The notes under the pieces were generated by a model, which was not told the DNA's origin, did no database searches, and was given only the letters and a program-made list of their open reading frames with translations. A stretch of DNA of 12,496 nucleotides from Thermoplasmata archaeon. Its GTDB lineage: Archaea > Thermoplasmatota > E2 > DHVEG-1. Both the position numbers and the translations under genes were made by a program. Position 1 is the stretch's first letter. Every line of letters begins with the position of its first letter. Shown here piece by piece: positions 6,350-12,496 of the stretch. The stretch covers positions 1 through 12,496 of the forward strand of contig DAOWHD010000070.1 in assembly GCA_030641605.1 (NCBI GenBank), given 5' to 3'.

Positions 6350-6853
6350 TTATTTTTTTGCAAGTTCCTTTAATCTGGATATGCCATCTATGCTTTCAAT
6401 TATTTTATATGTGGGTTCAGGGAGAGCATCCTTCCACGATCCATCATTTATGATTTTCTTGCGTATTTTTTCTCCCGAGCATTCCTTTCTATCATATAAC
6501 GGTGTTTCTTCTAACGTATAACCTTTCTCTGAAAACAGGCGTTTTGTGAGGGGGCTATTTGAAATGACAACATCAAAATCTGGGACGATTGATACAACAT
6601 GAGCTACCCATTTTGGATAGTTGTGGATGTCAGGTAGCTCTATTATTCTATAGTTTTTTACATCAACATCATCAAGAGATTTTTTAATCATTAACTTTCG
6701 TTCTTCTGATGTAAAAGGATTCTCTAAGGTATGGCCATATTGAGAGGAGCCAATTCCAATAATGATTTCATCATACTTTTTTGTAAAATTCTGTATAATT
6801 TTCAAATGTCCATTGTGGAATGGTTGAAAACGTCCGATATATAGAGCTTTCAT
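6350..6853 (-). CDS. nadM: Nicotinamide-mononucleotide adenylyltransferase, archaeal type
   Basis: The enzyme joins NMN (or nicotinate mononucleotide) with ATP to make NAD (or its acid form) and pyrophosphate, the shared last adenylyl step of NAD synthesis and salvage, in the cytoplasm. The product is 167 residues, normal for the archaeal family. The nucleotidyltransferase signature is complete: GRFQPFHNGH at 7-16 with H13-x-G-H16, GSSQYGHTLENPFTSEER at 35-52, and the C-terminal SGEKIRKKI at 126-134 (the S-x-x-x-I-R phosphate-binding motif). N98-S99 and P101 fit the NMN-site region. The gene lies 41 nt after lonB on the same strand. A TATA-like box in that gap and the lack of a ribosome site suggest its own leaderless transcript. 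Its end faces the surface-protein gene with 4 nt between the stops. Confidence 0.95.
   Translation of the reverse strand: MKALYIGRFQPFHNGHLKIIQNFTKKYDEIIIGIGSSQYGHTLENPFTSEERKLMIKKSLDDVDVKNYRIIELPDIHNYPKWVAHVVSIVPDFDVVISNSPLTKRLFSEKGYTLEETPLYDRKECSGEKIRKKIINDGSWKDALPEPTYKIIESIDGISRLKELAKK
6353..6359 (+). terminator. T-run just after the surface-protein stop
   Basis: Seven consecutive T residues begin 8 nt after the TAG of the large plus-strand gene. T-runs on the coding strand are the main intrinsic stop signal in archaea. The run lies inside the last codons of the convergent nadM gene. In the other direction, the antisense of the large gene gives T5 runs at 6318-6322 and 6303-6307, which could end the nadM transcript. 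Confidence 0.35.
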
Positions 6854-6880
6854 GGTTTACAAAGAGGGAATGCAACGACG

Positions 6881-6889
6881 AATATAAAA
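6881..6889 (-). promoter_or_regulatory. Probable TATA box of nadM
   Basis: On the minus strand the sequence is TTTTATATT. Its centre is about 32 nt before the nadM ATG (6853), predicting a start of transcription within about ten bases of the start codon. No GGAGG-like site lies between, consistent with leaderless initiation. Read-through from lonB is also possible, because the gap is only 41 nt. Confidence 0.45.
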
Positions 6890-6894
6890 CATTA

Positions 6895-8976
6895 TTACTT
6901 TTCTTCTAATTGGGACTTAAATAAGCTACGATCTATATGTCTTTCCCCAGTGAAGTCACGATGGCCCGTTAGTTTTTTTTCTGATTCTAACTCAACCTTT
7001 CCTGTTATTTTTGGTGGTCTCATTTCCTTTAGTTTTTTAAGTAATTCTTCCTTGCCAGGGCCAGTAAGGGCATTTTTGATAACGTCTGTTAGCGTTTCCA
7101 CTGGAATTATTTCTATTTTATCAACATATTTGTCCTCAATGAGGACATCATTGAGATTTGACCTTGGAATCAGGACTTTCTTGATACCTGCCTCTGCTGC
7201 TGCTTCAACCTTGGCCGTTACGCCACCAACGGGCAAAACAGTTCCTCTGATGCTAAGGGAGCCAGTCATAGCGACATCTTGTTTTATAGGTACTCCTTCC
7301 ATTGCAGAAATGACGGCAGTTATAACAGAAAGGCTTGCTGAATCTCCTTCTAATCCTTCATAGGTTCCGATGAACTGGATGTGTATGTCGTGTCGGGAGA
7401 TGTCCCTTCCCATATATTTTTTGATTAACGCAGAAATATTGAGAACTGATTCTTTAGCGATTTCACCAAGTTTTCCAGTGGCTATAATCTTCCCCTCTGA
7501 CTGAGATCCTGCAGGAGTAACCTCTGCAACTATGGGAAGTACCAAACCAGAAAATTCACTCATGGATGGATCTGCTGAATGTACGGCCAATCCATTTACA
7601 ATACCTATCTCCTGGCCATGTGTTTTGAAGGAACGATAGTCTTTACGTTGTTCCAATGCTCTTTCAGCAACCTGTTGTTCCAATGACTTAGCTATCTTCT
7701 TTGCCTTTAATACATGTTTTTGCGTTACAATTTTGTCCCCACTTTCAACTGCCACATCTCCCGCTGATCGAACAAGCCCTCCAAGTTCTCTGAGGCGTAA
7801 AGAAAGTTTGCCCTTTCTGCCTGCACGTCTCTGTGCTTCATGAATAATTTCAGCTACAGATTCCTTATCAAAATGAGGAATTTTCCCATCTTTTTTGATT
7901 TCTTGGGCAACAAAACGAATGAGTTTTTTTCTGTTTTCAAGAGTGTCATCCATATTGCTATTTAGGTAAATTTCATAACCATATCCTCGTATTCTGGATC
8001 TAAGGGCAGGATGCATTCCCTTAAGTGCATCTAAATTTCCTGCGGAAACCAAAATAAAATCACAAGACACCGGTTCTGTTTTAACCATTGCACCAAAGCT
8101 ACGTTCTGACTGTCCAGTAATCTGAAACTTTTTCTCTTGAATTGCTGTAAGAAGATGTTGTTGAGAGGGCAAGCTCAATGTGTTGATTTCATCTATGTAT
8201 AATACGCCTTTGTGTGCCCTGTGTATGGCTCCTGCTTCGACTAGTTGATGTGGAGGAGTTTCTAGGCCTGCTGATTGAAATGGATCATGTCGCACATCCC
8301 CAAGAAGAGCACCGGAATGTGCTGCGGTGGCTTCAATGAATGGCGGTGAATCGGTTTTTTCATGAGAAACCAATACTTTTGGGACTTGTTGTAATCCTTG
8401 ACGTTGCATCATTGTACCTCTTGAAAATATCAGAAAAATCATCACTGCAGCAATAACGCCAAAGATTGCATATTCTAGGTGGGCCTCTCCCCCTGAAAAT
8501 GTTGGATAAATTGCAGCAAATATGGAAAATGCAACTATCATAAAAACGATGGTTATGATCATGCTGCTCTGTTGTTCCTTTTTCTTTTTTGCTTCCTGTC
8601 TTTGAGCCTTGACGATTTCTTTGCCCTTCCCACTTGGAACAACTCGTATGTGAGGTGTATTTGGGTCATCATTATTAGGGTATGCAATGATGTCTTCTAA
8701 TTCTTCCTTTGGCAGAAATGCAGTCATAGCTTGAGCAACCATTGATTTTCCAGTACCTGGATCCCCGATAAGCATCACATGGCGCTTTTGTTCAGCAGCT
8801 TTTCTAACAATGCCCACAGCATTATCTTGACCAATAACCTGATCCAACATTAGTTTAGGTACTTTAATGTCTTCTGTAGTTTTGAATTTTTGAGTTTTAA
8901 TCCAATCATGCATGGAGGGTAGCTCCTCCTTGTTCGAATCTTTTGATATGTCTTCCTTCTTTTTTTCTTCTGCCAC
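6895..8976 (-). CDS. lonB: Archaeal membrane-anchored ATP-dependent protease LonB
   Basis: This is an AAA+ protease that unfolds and degrades damaged or regulatory proteins at the inner face of the membrane. The product is 693 residues. Walker A is GDPGTGKS at 71-78. Two membrane helices (~138-157 and ~168-184) are inserted between Walker A and Walker B, the hallmark of LonB. Walker B is VLYIDEI at 258-264. An arginine-rich sensor region is [12 protein letters not shown] at 322-333. The C-terminal S16-type protease domain (~450-640) has the Ser-Lys dyad: S546 in EGDSAS and K589 in [10 protein letters not shown], 43 residues apart as in other Lon enzymes. The start is GTG at 8976, with AAGGTG (8985-8990) eight bases upstream. 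There is no N-terminal substrate-binding domain, as expected for LonB. A promoter with a dyad lies upstream. No defect is seen. Confidence 0.97.
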   Translation of the reverse strand: MAEEKKKEDISKDSNKEELPSMHDWIKTQKFKTTEDIKVPKLMLDQVIGQDNAVGIVRKAAEQKRHVMLIGDPGTGKSMVAQAMTAFLPKEELEDIIAYPNNDDPNTPHIRVVPSGKGKEIVKAQRQEAKKKKEQQSSMIITIVFMIVAFSIFAAIYPTFSGGEAHLEYAIFGVIAAVMIFLIFSRGTMMQRQGLQQVPKVLVSHEKTDSPPFIEATAAHSGALLGDVRHDPFQSAGLETPPHQLVEAGAIHRAHKGVLYIDEINTLSLPSQQHLLTAIQEKKFQITGQSERSFGAMVKTEPVSCDFILVSAGNLDALKGMHPALRSRIRGYGYEIYLNSNMDDTLENRKKLIRFVAQEIKKDGKIPHFDKESVAEIIHEAQRRAGRKGKLSLRLRELGGLVRSAGDVAVESGDKIVTQKHVLKAKKIAKSLEQQVAERALEQRKDYRSFKTHGQEIGIVNGLAVHSADPSMSEFSGLVLPIVAEVTPAGSQSEGKIIATGKLGEIAKESVLNISALIKKYMGRDISRHDIHIQFIGTYEGLEGDSASLSVITAVISAMEGVPIKQDVAMTGSLSIRGTVLPVGGVTAKVEAAAEAGIKKVLIPRSNLNDVLIEDKYVDKIEIIPVETLTDVIKNALTGPGKEELLKKLKEMRPPKITGKVELESEKKLTGHRDFTGERHIDRSLFKSQLEEK

Positions 8977-9026
8977 CCTATCAACACCTTATAAAAACAT
9001 ACAGGATAAATGTAATATTCAAATTT

Positions 9027-9041
9027 CTTATACCTCGGTAT
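9027..9041 (-). promoter_or_regulatory. Putative lonB promoter with overlapping 12-bp dyad
   Basis: On the minus strand a TATA-like GTATAAG (9033-9027) lies about 53 nt before the GTG start, predicting a ~25-nt leader that includes AAGGTG at 8985-8990. Overlapping its upstream side is a perfect inverted repeat, ATACC-TC-GGTAT, at 9030-9041, where TFB would bind. A repressor sitting there would block initiation. The dyad is short and seen only once. Confidence 0.35.
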
Positions 9042-9080
9042 TATCGATTCCTATATCAACTTTTCTTTTAAAAATCATTT

Positions 9081-9239
9081 TCAATTGGTAAAATGCCATA
9101 GAAATAAAGATATTATGCCTAGTATTACAAAAATTATCCAAATAATATATGCAATTTTGATGAGGACAAGCCATTTTGCCTTCTTTTTGGGCGTATCAAA
9201 AAATCTTCCCAATATGGGATCATCATCCAGTGAAATCAT
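9081..9239 (-). CDS. Small single-helix membrane protein between atpD and lonB
   Basis: ATG at 9239, 11 nt after the atpD stop, opens a 52-codon frame ending TGA at 9083-9081. The product has an acidic start (MISLDDDP), a basic patch (TPKKKAKW, 16-23) and one strong membrane helix at about 24-48 (IAYIIWIIFVILGIISLFLW). The lysines before the helix suggest the N-terminus stays in the cytoplasm. No clear ribosome binding site is seen in the short gap, so translation may be coupled to atpD. The minus-strand sequence after its stop has a T5 run (9070-9074), which may end the atp transcript here. I do not recognise a family. It could be an accessory or assembly factor of the ATP synthase, but position is the only argument. 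An overlapping plus-strand frame (9085-9282) is judged antisense noise. Confidence 0.6.
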   Translation of the reverse strand: MISLDDDPILGRFFDTPKKKAKWLVLIKIAYIIWIIFVILGIISLFLWHFTN

Positions 9240-9250
9240 ATTAAATCATG

Positions 9251-9895
9251 TTAAGTCTTTTTTGACTCCAGTATGGCCTTAATTCGCTTCCTTCTGAAGA
9301 AATCCTCTCGCTCTCGTTCTTCCAGTTGCATTTCAATGTATTTCTGAGTGGCATACAGCTTGGGAATTAAATTGTTTTCTAGCACATTGACTCTTCGTTT
9401 GGTTTTTTCGATTTCGACCGCCAGGCTTTTGATGCGCCCTTCTAAATTGGCAAGGTCGAGCAACTTTGATAGCAATTCACTGAATTTTCTTTGCGAATCA
9501 TCAAGCTTTGCACATGTTTCAGAGAAGCTGTATAATGGATTTCTGATAATTTTTATGTTATCTTTATTCATTGCAGGGATTTTGACCCCCATTATATTAT
9601 CGTTTTCAAAGGATATTTCACCGATTTCCTCGGTTAGATGTGAAGTTTCTTCTACCCTTTTTTCCCCAATGATCATTTGAGCTTGTATGAGTGAAAGAAA
9701 AGCATCTTTGAACTCTTCATTAAGTTCCTTGGATAGTTGATTCCTTTTATCTATAATCCCAAAAAATTTTTCTATCAATACATCTCGTTTTTCTTCGAGT
9801 AGCTTATGCCCCTTTTCGGCTAGCGTAAGTTTTTTACGAATTTCAAGGAGTTCCATCCTTGTTGGTTTTACACCCTCAAGTACTTGCTCAGCCAT
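9251..9895 (-). CDS. atpD: A-type ATP synthase subunit D (central stalk)
   Basis: Subunit D forms the coiled-coil rotor shaft inside the A3B3 head and couples proton or sodium flow through AO to ATP synthesis. The product is 214 residues, normal for the family. The N-terminal helix carries the conserved PTRMELLEIRKKLTLAEKGH (11-30) and LLEEKRD (32-38). The C-terminal helix contains EIEKTKRRVNVLENNLIPKL (161-180), the matching long antiparallel strand of the stalk. The middle (~90-125) is the variable globular part. Its ATG follows the atpB stop by one base (TAA-G-ATG), so translation is coupled. The C-terminus ends in a basic KRIKAILESKKT. Confidence 0.96.
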   Translation of the reverse strand: MAEQVLEGVKPTRMELLEIRKKLTLAEKGHKLLEEKRDVLIEKFFGIIDKRNQLSKELNEEFKDAFLSLIQAQMIIGEKRVEETSHLTEEIGEISFENDNIMGVKIPAMNKDNIKIIRNPLYSFSETCAKLDDSQRKFSELLSKLLDLANLEGRIKSLAVEIEKTKRRVNVLENNLIPKLYATQKYIEMQLEEREREDFFRRKRIKAILESKKT

Positions 9896-9896
9896 C

Positions 9897-11300
9897 TTAA
9901 CTACTCTTCTTTTCTTTTTCTACTTTTGGAAGATATTTTTTAATGTATTTTTCATCTATTTTTTTGAGTTCAGACGTGGGTAAAGATGAAAACAGTTCCC
10001 AACCTATGTTAAGCGTTTGTTCGATACTTCTATCTTCGTGATCCCCTTGTGCAACAAACCTCTTCTCAAATTCATCGGCAAACTTCAGGAATTTCAGATC
10101 TCTTTCGGACAGTGCATCTTCTCCTACTATTGCCACCAGGTCTCTAAGATCACATCCTTCGGCATAAGCAGCATACAATTGGTTTGACACACCTGCATGG
10201 TCTTCACGCGTTCTGTCTTTTCCAATGCCTCTATCCATCAGACGCGATAGGCATGGCAGAACTGCAATAGGTGGATAGATGCCCTTTTTGTGGAGCCCTC
10301 GTTCTAAAACAATTTGACCTTCTGTGATGTAACCTGTCAAGTCCGGTATAGGGTGAGTAATATCATCATCAGGCATTGTAAGCATTGGTATCTGCGTTAT
10401 AGATCCTTTTTTTCCTTTAATCCTGCCAGCTCTTTCATAAATAGTTGCAAGATCTGTGTACATATAACCAGGATACCCTCTTCTTCCAGGTACTTCTTCT
10501 CTTGCTGCTGCGATTTCACGTAAAGCCTCTGCATAGTTGGTTAGATCGGTAAGTATAACTAGGACTTGCATGTCAAGATCAAAGGCAAGATACTCTGCAC
10601 AGGTAAGCGCCATACGTGGTAAGATAATCCGCTCGATTGCCGGGTCATCAGCTAAATTCAAAAACATTGTTGTTCTTTCTAGAGCGCCTGTGTTTTCAAA
10701 ATCTTTGATAAAGAGATTTGCTTCTTCTGATGTTATTCCCATGGCGCAGAATACAACAGCGAATTTCTCTTTCTTTCCAAGTACTTTTGCTTGTCTTGCA
10801 ATTTGTGCAGCAAGATTGTTGTGGGGTAGACCAGAACCTGAAAATATAGGCAATTTTTGACCACGTACTAATGTGTTAAGCCCATCAATGGTGGAGATCC
10901 CTGTTTGAATAAATTCTCTAGGATATTCTCTCGAGTAGGGATTTATAGGATTACCATTAATTTCTCTTCTATCTTCAGGTATGATTGGTGGTGCATCATC
11001 GATTGGATTGCCTGTTCCATCAAATACCCTTCCAAGTATGTCCTTTGAGACGCCTAGTTTCATGGTTTCTCCAATGAAACGTGCTGATGTTTTGTCAGTG
11101 TCCAACCCCTTCGTTCCTTCGAATACCTGGACGATTGCTTTATCCGTAAATACTTCAAGAACCTGACCTGTACGTTCCTCGCCAAACGAAGTTTTTATTT
11201 TTACAACCTCATTGTATGCGACATCTTTTATGCCATCGACGATTATTAAAGGACCAGCAACTTCGGAAACCGTTCTGTATTCTATGTCTTTATTGCTCAT
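9897..11300 (-). CDS. atpB: A-type ATP synthase subunit B (non-catalytic head subunit)
   Basis: Subunit B alternates with A in the A3B3 head; it binds nucleotide but does not catalyse. The product is 467 residues, full length. The N-terminal beta-barrel is at about 8-75. The P-loop is replaced by SGSGLPHN at 154-161, which is diagnostic of the B subunit. Other conserved blocks are [22 protein letters not shown] sequence at 248-266, [20 protein letters not shown] at 268-287, [20 protein letters not shown] at 308-327, and [17 protein letters not shown] at 352-368, which holds the arginine that reaches the A-subunit site. The ATG lies two bases after the atpA stop. A strong GGAGGTG sits within the last atpA codons (about 11308-11314), so the two are tightly coupled. 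No anomaly is seen. Confidence 0.97.
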   Translation of the reverse strand: MSNKDIEYRTVSEVAGPLIIVDGIKDVAYNEVVKIKTSFGEERTGQVLEVFTDKAIVQVFEGTKGLDTDKTSARFIGETMKLGVSKDILGRVFDGTGNPIDDAPPIIPEDRREINGNPINPYSREYPREFIQTGISTIDGLNTLVRGQKLPIFSGSGLPHNNLAAQIARQAKVLGKKEKFAVVFCAMGITSEEANLFIKDFENTGALERTTMFLNLADDPAIERIILPRMALTCAEYLAFDLDMQVLVILTDLTNYAEALREIAAAREEVPGRRGYPGYMYTDLATIYERAGRIKGKKGSITQIPMLTMPDDDITHPIPDLTGYITEGQIVLERGLHKKGIYPPIAVLPCLSRLMDRGIGKDRTREDHAGVSNQLYAAYAEGCDLRDLVAIVGEDALSERDLKFLKFADEFEKRFVAQGDHEDRSIEQTLNIGWELFSSLPTSELKKIDEKYIKKYLPKVEKEKKSS

Positions 11301-11302
11301 AT

Positions 11303-12496
11303 TTATTGCACCTCCTTAATAAGGGATTCTATCTCCTTTTCAAGGTCTTGCTCTACCTTTTTAAATCTTTTTTCAAATTCTTTGTTCGGAACAGTTCCCA
11401 TTCTAGCTAAACTCTCACGGGATTTTATAGATATGATATCATCCATGTGAACATTTTTTTCAATGGCATTTTGAATTAAATCTGAAAATTTTAACATAAT
11501 TCTTAACATTTCATATTGCTTCTTTTTTGGACAATATGTGTCAACATCATGAAACGCACTCTGTTGAAGAAAGTCCTCTCTTAGCATTCTGGCACTTTCT
11601 AGAAAAGCTCGCTCCTTTGGTGGAAGAGCGTCAGGCCCTACAAGTTTTACTATTTCTTGAAGTTCTGATTCTTTCTGAAGTAATGCCATGGCTTTGTTTC
11701 GAAGTTGAAGCCAGTTTTCGCCAACATTCTTATTCCACCAGGAACCTATCTTATCAAGGTATAGTGAATATGATTTAAGCCAATTAATTGACGGGAAATG
11801 TCTTCTATCTGCTAAATCTGAGTCAAGTGCCCAGAATACCTTTACAATTCGCAGAGTGTTTTGTGCCACAGGCTCAGAAAAATCTCCTCCTGGAGGTGAA
11901 ACTGCTCCTATAACAGATACAGAACCTTCCTTGTCTTTAGAACCTACGAGCCTGACCCTGCCTGCTCTTTCGTAGAACTCTGCAAGTCTTGATGCAAGAT
12001 AAGCAGGATATCCTTCTTCACCTGGCATCTCTTCAAGTCTACCAGAAATCTCTCTCATTGCTTCTGCTAGTCGAGAGGTGCTATCTGCCATTAATGCAAC
12101 ATCATAGCCCATATCTCGATAGTATTCAGCAATGGTAATCCCTGTGTAAACACTAGCATCTCGAGCGGCAACAGGCATATTTGACGTATTTGCAATAAGT
12201 ACGGTTCGACTCAGCAATGGCTCCCCAGTTTTTGGATCTTCAAGTTCGGGGAATTCTCGCAATACATCTGTCATTTCATTTCCCCGTTCACCGCAGCCTA
12301 CATAGATAACAACCTGTGCATCACTCCATTTTGCAAGCTGATGGAGCATAATAGTTTTTCCTGTGCCAAAACCGCCAGGTATTGCAGCTGTACCGCCTTT
12401 CGCAATTGGGAAAAAAGTGTCTACAACACGTTGACCGGTAATTAGTGGGATGGACGGGTCATATTTTTTCTTTACAGGTCGGCCTTTACGAACAGG
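11303..12496 (-). CDS. atpA: A-type ATP synthase catalytic subunit A (N-terminus off the window)
   Basis: This is the catalytic subunit of the A1 head, which makes ATP from ADP and phosphate. The frame runs off the right edge; 397 residues are visible, out of the ~580-600 usual for the family, so the N-terminal barrel and most of the A-specific insertion are outside. Visible parts are [19 protein letters not shown] before the P-loop, the P-loop GGFGTGKT (12376-12353), [14 protein letters not shown], the Walker B region [30 protein letters not shown], the [10 protein letters not shown] loop and the C-terminal helical domain ending LIKEVQ. The ATG at 12349 is internal. Two sites differ from the consensus I know (GPFGSGKT and STSRWAEA): here they are GGFGTGKT and STSRLAEA. 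Overall conservation argues that the enzyme is functional. The operon continues upstream to the right. Confidence 0.97.
   Translation of the reverse strand, partial: PVRKGRPVKKKYDPSIPLITGQRVVDTFFPIAKGGTAAIPGGFGTGKTIMLHQLAKWSDAQVVIYVGCGERGNEMTDVLREFPELEDPKTGEPLLSRTVLIANTSNMPVAARDASVYTGITIAEYYRDMGYDVALMADSTSRLAEAMREISGRLEEMPGEEGYPAYLASRLAEFYERAGRVRLVGSKDKEGSVSVIGAVSPPGGDFSEPVAQNTLRIVKVFWALDSDLADRRHFPSINWLKSYSLYLDKIGSWWNKNVGENWLQLRNKAMALLQKESELQEIVKLVGPDALPPKERAFLESARMLREDFLQQSAFHDVDTYCPKKKQYEMLRIMLKFSDLIQNAIEKNVHMDDIISIKSRESLARMGTVPNKEFEKRFKKVEQDLEKEIESLIKEVQ

Noticed and set aside
9085..9282. Plus-strand 65-codon frame
   Set aside because: Antisense to the end of atpD and to the 52-residue membrane protein, which has better composition and position.
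1..12496. CRISPR arrays, tRNA or rRNA genes, insertion sequences, defence systems
   Set aside because: No regularly spaced repeats, cloverleaf-like or rRNA-like segments, transposase or nuclease motifs were seen in either strand by reading.

Overview
The window is archaeal. Its right half holds three genes of an A-type (A1AO) ATP synthase, a membrane-anchored archaeal LonB protease and an archaeal-type NMN adenylyltransferase (NadM). Control signals also look archaeal: TATA-like boxes, GGAGGTG-type ribosome binding sites and some probably leaderless genes. The modest G+C and the large secreted protein with C-terminal membrane helices would fit Thermoplasmatota or a related euryarchaeal lineage, but that placement is inference and no marker here settles it.

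Layout. (1) 1-956, plus strand: the 3' part of a coiled-coil gene that enters from the left edge. It carries an internal 98-codon duplication and a lysine-rich tail. (2) 957-3042: an AT-rich accessory stretch. It holds a probably broken small gene on the minus strand (1069-1221), a STAS/SEC14-like gene (1300-1662), a zinc-ribbon gene (1803-2261), a two-helix membrane protein gene (2303-2527) and two doubtful overlapping small reading frames (2692-2999). The promoters of the STAS-like and zinc-ribbon genes share an exact 19-nt element at the same distance from the TATA region. (3) 3073-6345, plus strand: a 1090-residue secreted, membrane-anchored surface protein with a DUF2341-like N-terminus, beta-sandwich repeats and five C-terminal helices. 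It converges with nadM, leaving 4 nt between the stop codons. (4) 6350-12496, minus strand, read from right to left: atpA (N-terminus off the window), atpB, atpD, a 52-residue single-helix membrane protein, lonB, nadM. The A, B and D genes are 1-2 nt apart and clearly form one operon. lonB and nadM each appear to have their own promoter.

The right half is conserved housekeeping: energy coupling, membrane protein quality control and NAD synthesis. The left half is AT-rich and lineage-specific: 61-120 contains 14 G/C of 60, against 29 of 60 at 12241-12300. The most interesting items are the shared promoter element with ACATT repeats, the nonsense-interrupted small gene beside it, the small unannotated membrane protein after atpD, a dyad at the lonB promoter, and unusual residues in the AtpA nucleotide site. 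I found no convincing defence system, mobile element, CRISPR array, tRNA or rRNA.
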